A DNA stretch of 64,000 bases from Robinsoniella peoriensis (GTDB taxonomy: Bacteria > Bacillota > Clostridia > Lachnospirales > Lachnospiraceae): assembly GCF_000797495.1 (NCBI RefSeq), contig NZ_JTGN01000001.1, forward strand, positions 838,683 to 902,682, read 5' to 3'. A model generated the notes under the pieces. It worked only from the letters and a program-made list of their open reading frames with translations, was not told the origin of the DNA and ran no database searches. Below, piece after piece: positions 61,441 through 64,000 of this stretch. The position numbers and the translations under genes were made by a program. Numbering within the stretch: the first letter of the stretch is position 1; each line of letters opens with the position of its first letter.

Positions 61441-62475
61441 CTATTCCTTTACAATGGGAAGTGTAATTTCCACATCCGTTCCCACATTTTGTTTACTATA
61501 GATATAAATACCGTATTCTTCACCAAATAATATTTTGATACGATTATTCACGTTTTCGACTGCAATACTGCCGCCTTTTTTATCTTGATGAAATGTAGTA
61601 ATGGAAGCAGTTTTTAATTTTTCATTCAGACCATCTACTACAGTTTCATTCATTCCCAGTCCATTATCAGAAATTGTGATAATACACCGGGAAGCCGTAT
61701 TCTCTATTTTTACACATAAAATTCCATCCCCGATCTTACGTTCTATCCCATGATAAATTGCATTTTCTACTATGGGCTGCAGTATGAGCTTTGGCAGCCT
61801 GCATTTTAAGATTTCCCGTTCTTCCTCCGCGTCAATCTCCACATGGTATTTAAGCCTTTTACCAAACCGGAACTGCTGTATAATATAATAATTTTCAATA
61901 TTGGCAAGTTCGTCCTCTAAAGTCACCAAGTGCTCTACGTTTGAGATGGTATAGCGAAAAAAGGTCGCCAGTGCCTCCGTCATCTCTGCAACCGAATCGA
62001 TACCTGCATATAATGCCTCACTTCTTATCCCTTCCAGGGTATTGTATAAAAAATGGGGATTGATCTGATTTTGCAGTGCCAGGTACTCTGCCTGCTTTTT
62101 CGTCAAACTTATCAACTCTTTCATATCCAGTAATTCCCTGAATTTATTTGTGGCGGCTTCCATCTGGGGAGACAGAGGCACTCTTAGTTCAAATAACCCC
62201 TGCAGCAAATATCCCTCTGAAAATAACCTGCACACCTTTTCCGTATCCCGGTAAGGCTTATATAAAAAATGATATCCGAAATAAATAATTGCCCCAAACA
62301 GGCCATACAGACCAATCAATAACAGAATATAGAACATGCCCTCTTGCCGGAAAATTGTAAGCATAATAAGCATAATCAGTGAAAACCCTCCCAGCAGGAA
62401 CATTATGACTGCACTCCGTATCATAATATAATTAGTTTTTCTTCTTTTTGCACCACTCCCTTTATCATTACCCAT
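61441..62475 (-). CDS. YesM-like histidine kinase without extracellular sensor domain
   Basis: A 344-residue kinase. Two N-terminal helices (~18-70) with a very short loop between them replace the large extracellular dCache region usual for YesM proteins. A short HAMP-like linker, the His_kinase domain (QINPHFLYNTLEGIR, phospho-acceptor His) and an HATPase_c domain (IVENAIYHGI, ISDNGLGMN, GGSIAVENVNNRI) follow. With no room to bind a ligand outside, the signal probably comes through a partner protein. AGGAGG precedes the ATG. It lies between the response-regulator gene and the dead ATPase gene. Confidence 0.9.
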   Translation of the reverse strand: MGNDKGSGAKRRKTNYIMIRSAVIMFLLGGFSLIMLIMLTIFRQEGMFYILLLIGLYGLFGAIIYFGYHFLYKPYRDTEKVCRLFSEGYLLQGLFELRVPLSPQMEAATNKFRELLDMKELISLTKKQAEYLALQNQINPHFLYNTLEGIRSEALYAGIDSVAEMTEALATFFRYTISNVEHLVTLEDELANIENYYIIQQFRFGKRLKYHVEIDAEEEREILKCRLPKLILQPIVENAIYHGIERKIGDGILCVKIENTASRCIITISDNGLGMNETVVDGLNEKLKTASITTFHQDKKGGSIAVENVNNRIKILFGEEYGIYIYSKQNVGTDVEITLPIVKE

Positions 62476-62502
62476 ACGGATATCCTCCTATATCTGCAAG
62501 CA

Positions 62503-64000
62503 TTACGAATATAATTTTCGGTATTCATTCGGTTTTAATCCAGTATGCTTTTTAAAGTTTTTCGTAAAATATTTCACATCACTGTACCCCACCTGTTCAC
62601 ATATAACTGCAACATTCAAATTTGTTTTCTTTAGAATATCTTTTGCTGCTGTCATCCTGATCTTAGATAGATATTCCAGAAAAGTACTACCGGTTTCTTT
62701 TTTGAAAAGAGAACTAAAATAAGTTGCACTAAAGCCTGCGGCATTACTGACCTCTTCGATAGTGACAGCGTTCATGTAATGATCCTGTATATATAACTTA
62801 GCAGTTCTTATAGGCCTGCTATCCTCCTGCTTTTTATCTTCAGCAATTAATTGCAGTCCGTCAGCTATTGCTTCCCCCAGAAAGGAAAACAGCTGCTCTC
62901 CGCTGCTGCAATCAGCAGCCTGCTGCCGAAACCGGTTTATACTTGAATAGGCCTCTTTCACAACGATCTGATTATTCCGCATACAAGATATAAAGATATT
63001 GCACACCTCCTCTGCCGCTTGTATTACATCATGTCCCGTTATATCAGACTGGCTAAATATATTCTCTTTTAAAATTTCTACGGACGATTTAGCCAATTCA
63101 GCATCCATCCGCTCGAAAGCATCCGTCAAAGATTTATTAAAGGTAAAGAACATTGGGTTTGCTGAAATATTTTTAATTTCAGATGAAACCTCCTCTATGA
63201 TTTTGCCGGTGCCCGCTATCAACCGCTGCTCCAGTGCCAGTTCCGCTGCTCTGGATGACTGATGCAGTTTTTGTATTTTTTCCACCGCTGTACCAATTCC
63301 TATTGTAAATTTCACCTGTTCAAATAAAGCTTCCTGAAGGGTTATTTCATCCAGTAACGCTTTGATTTGTTTTCGGATAATCTTTTTATTTTCCTCCTTA
63401 TAATTTAACAGGCAGTATTCAGCCCCTGCTATAAAGTAACATTCTATCTCCCAGCATAGTTCTTTAATCCGGTTCAATGCGGCATTAGCAACTTTATCTC
63501 CCAGATACTCAATACTTGCTTTACTTAAATCACCACTGTGATCAATTTTTATTATAATAACCTGAAAACAGCCCTCCTGAAATTGAAACTGATATCTATT
63601 ATTTATATCTTCTAAATAGAATTTCTCTTCTTCCGTCTGCTGCATCAGTAAATCTATAAAAATACTGGAACGGATCTTCTGAATACTCTGTTCCAGCAGC
63701 CGCTTTATTTTTTCCTCCCTGGAGCTGTTTTCATTTTTCTTACGATATTTTTCTCGCATTTTATTCAGAGTCTGCATCAGTTCTTCTTTTTTAATAGGTT
63801 TTAACAGATAATCATTGACCCCATATTTAATGGCACTTTGCGCATAGTCAAAATGTCGATAACCACTGATAATGATAAATTCTACAAATTCATTAAGCTC
63901 TTTTGATTTTTGTATCAGCTCTAAACCATCACATCCAGGCATTCGGATATCCGTAATTACAATATCGGGATTAAAAACTTTTATTTGTTCCAACGCCTCC
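62503..64000 (-). CDS. YesN-like response regulator with AraC output (N-terminus beyond the window)
   Basis: The frame is open to the window edge, so the first ~35 residues are missing. The receiver domain shows the phospho-acceptor Asp in DIVITDIRMPGCDGLEL and the conserved Lys in DYLLKPIKKEEL. A long middle region of ~250 residues follows, and the C-terminal ~100 residues are an AraC-type HTH pair (VTIEEVSNAAGFSATYFSSLF, NVAVICEQVGYSDVKYFTKNF). It is activated by the kinase encoded 27 bases downstream and probably drives the sugar transporter and mannosidase genes. Confidence 0.92.
   Translation of the reverse strand, partial: EALEQIKVFNPDIVITDIRMPGCDGLELIQKSKELNEFVEFIIISGYRHFDYAQSAIKYGVNDYLLKPIKKEELMQTLNKMREKYRKKNENSSREEKIKRLLEQSIQKIRSSIFIDLLMQQTEEEKFYLEDINNRYQFQFQEGCFQVIIIKIDHSGDLSKASIEYLGDKVANAALNRIKELCWEIECYFIAGAEYCLLNYKEENKKIIRKQIKALLDEITLQEALFEQVKFTIGIGTAVEKIQKLHQSSRAAELALEQRLIAGTGKIIEEVSSEIKNISANPMFFTFNKSLTDAFERMDAELAKSSVEILKENIFSQSDITGHDVIQAAEEVCNIFISCMRNNQIVVKEAYSSINRFRQQAADCSSGEQLFSFLGEAIADGLQLIAEDKKQEDSRPIRTAKLYIQDHYMNAVTIEEVSNAAGFSATYFSSLFKKETGSTFLEYLSKIRMTAAKDILKKTNLNVAVICEQVGYSDVKYFTKNFKKHTGLKPNEYRKLYS

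Noticed and set aside
1..64000. tRNA, rRNA, CRISPR, insertion sequence or prophage genes
   Set aside because: None was recognised by eye on either strand. A tRNAscan or ISfinder search would be needed to exclude them fully.

Overview
The window looks like a chromosomal segment of a gut Lachnospiraceae-type bacterium (Clostridia, Gram-positive). The reasons are AGGAGG-type ribosome binding sites, moderate-to-low GC, sigma-A promoters, YesMN-like two-component regulators, BceAB-like ABC genes, LRR/Big_2/InlB-repeat surface proteins with Lys-rich tails, ECF-type transport, and glycoside hydrolases of families GH95 and GH38. No rRNA, tRNA, CRISPR array, insertion sequence or prophage was recognised.

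Layout. 1-4.5 kb: the end of a pyridoxamine-phosphate-oxidase-like gene, a GGDEF membrane protein overlapping a 52-aa ORF, and a GH95 alpha-L-fucosidase with a Big_2 gene fragment behind it. 4.6-7.3 kb: an AT-rich pair encoding an XRE-HTH/ABC-ATPase fusion and an FtsX-like permease. 7.4-9.6 kb: an XRE regulator with a DUF3796 membrane protein behind a promoter covered by three copies of one operator-like site, then a secreted LRR protein.

9.7-38 kb is the core of the window and reads as a cobalamin (B12) regulon on the minus strand. Three cobalamin riboswitches, each with its own near-consensus promoter and the same kind of terminator hairpin, precede (i) an 11-gene run of large surface proteins, an ECF transporter (T, double-ATPase A, S) and a MoxR/DUF58/transglutaminase-like trio, (ii) a second surface-protein pair, and (iii) a cytosolic-looking LRR_5 protein. 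The surface proteins alternate between two kinds: alpha/alpha-toroid (prenyltransferase/terpenoid-cyclase-like) proteins and DUF4430 (transcobalamin C-terminal-like) proteins. These are the two domains that make up animal intrinsic factor and transcobalamin, here encoded on separate polypeptides. Some are secreted with Big_2/InlB/Lys-rich wall-type modules and others are membrane-anchored next to the ECF genes. I infer a riboswitch-controlled corrinoid capture-and-relay system feeding an ECF importer.

38-52.9 kb: a membrane-protein pseudogene with one in-frame TGA; a plus-strand operon of a COG0523 (CobW-like) GTPase, a COG0523-permease fusion and a TIGR03943-like partner; an HD hydrolase; a secreted BspA-like LRR protein; orphan pduT and pduS (microcompartment shell protein and corrin reductase); a helicase-associated-domain-only protein; desulfoferrodoxin; an unrecognised HTH-like protein; an AraC/GyrI-like regulator; and a CsoR-like repressor divergent from a DJ-1/PfpI protein.

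52.9-64 kb: a minus-strand sugar-utilisation locus with a YesN-like response regulator (cut by the window end), a YesM-like histidine kinase lacking an extracellular sensor domain, a full-length RbsA-like protein in which all ATPase motifs are lost, an intact RbsA-like ATPase, an RbsC-like permease, a lipoprotein binding protein and a GH38 alpha-mannosidase.

All family calls are by eye from motifs. No database search was run.
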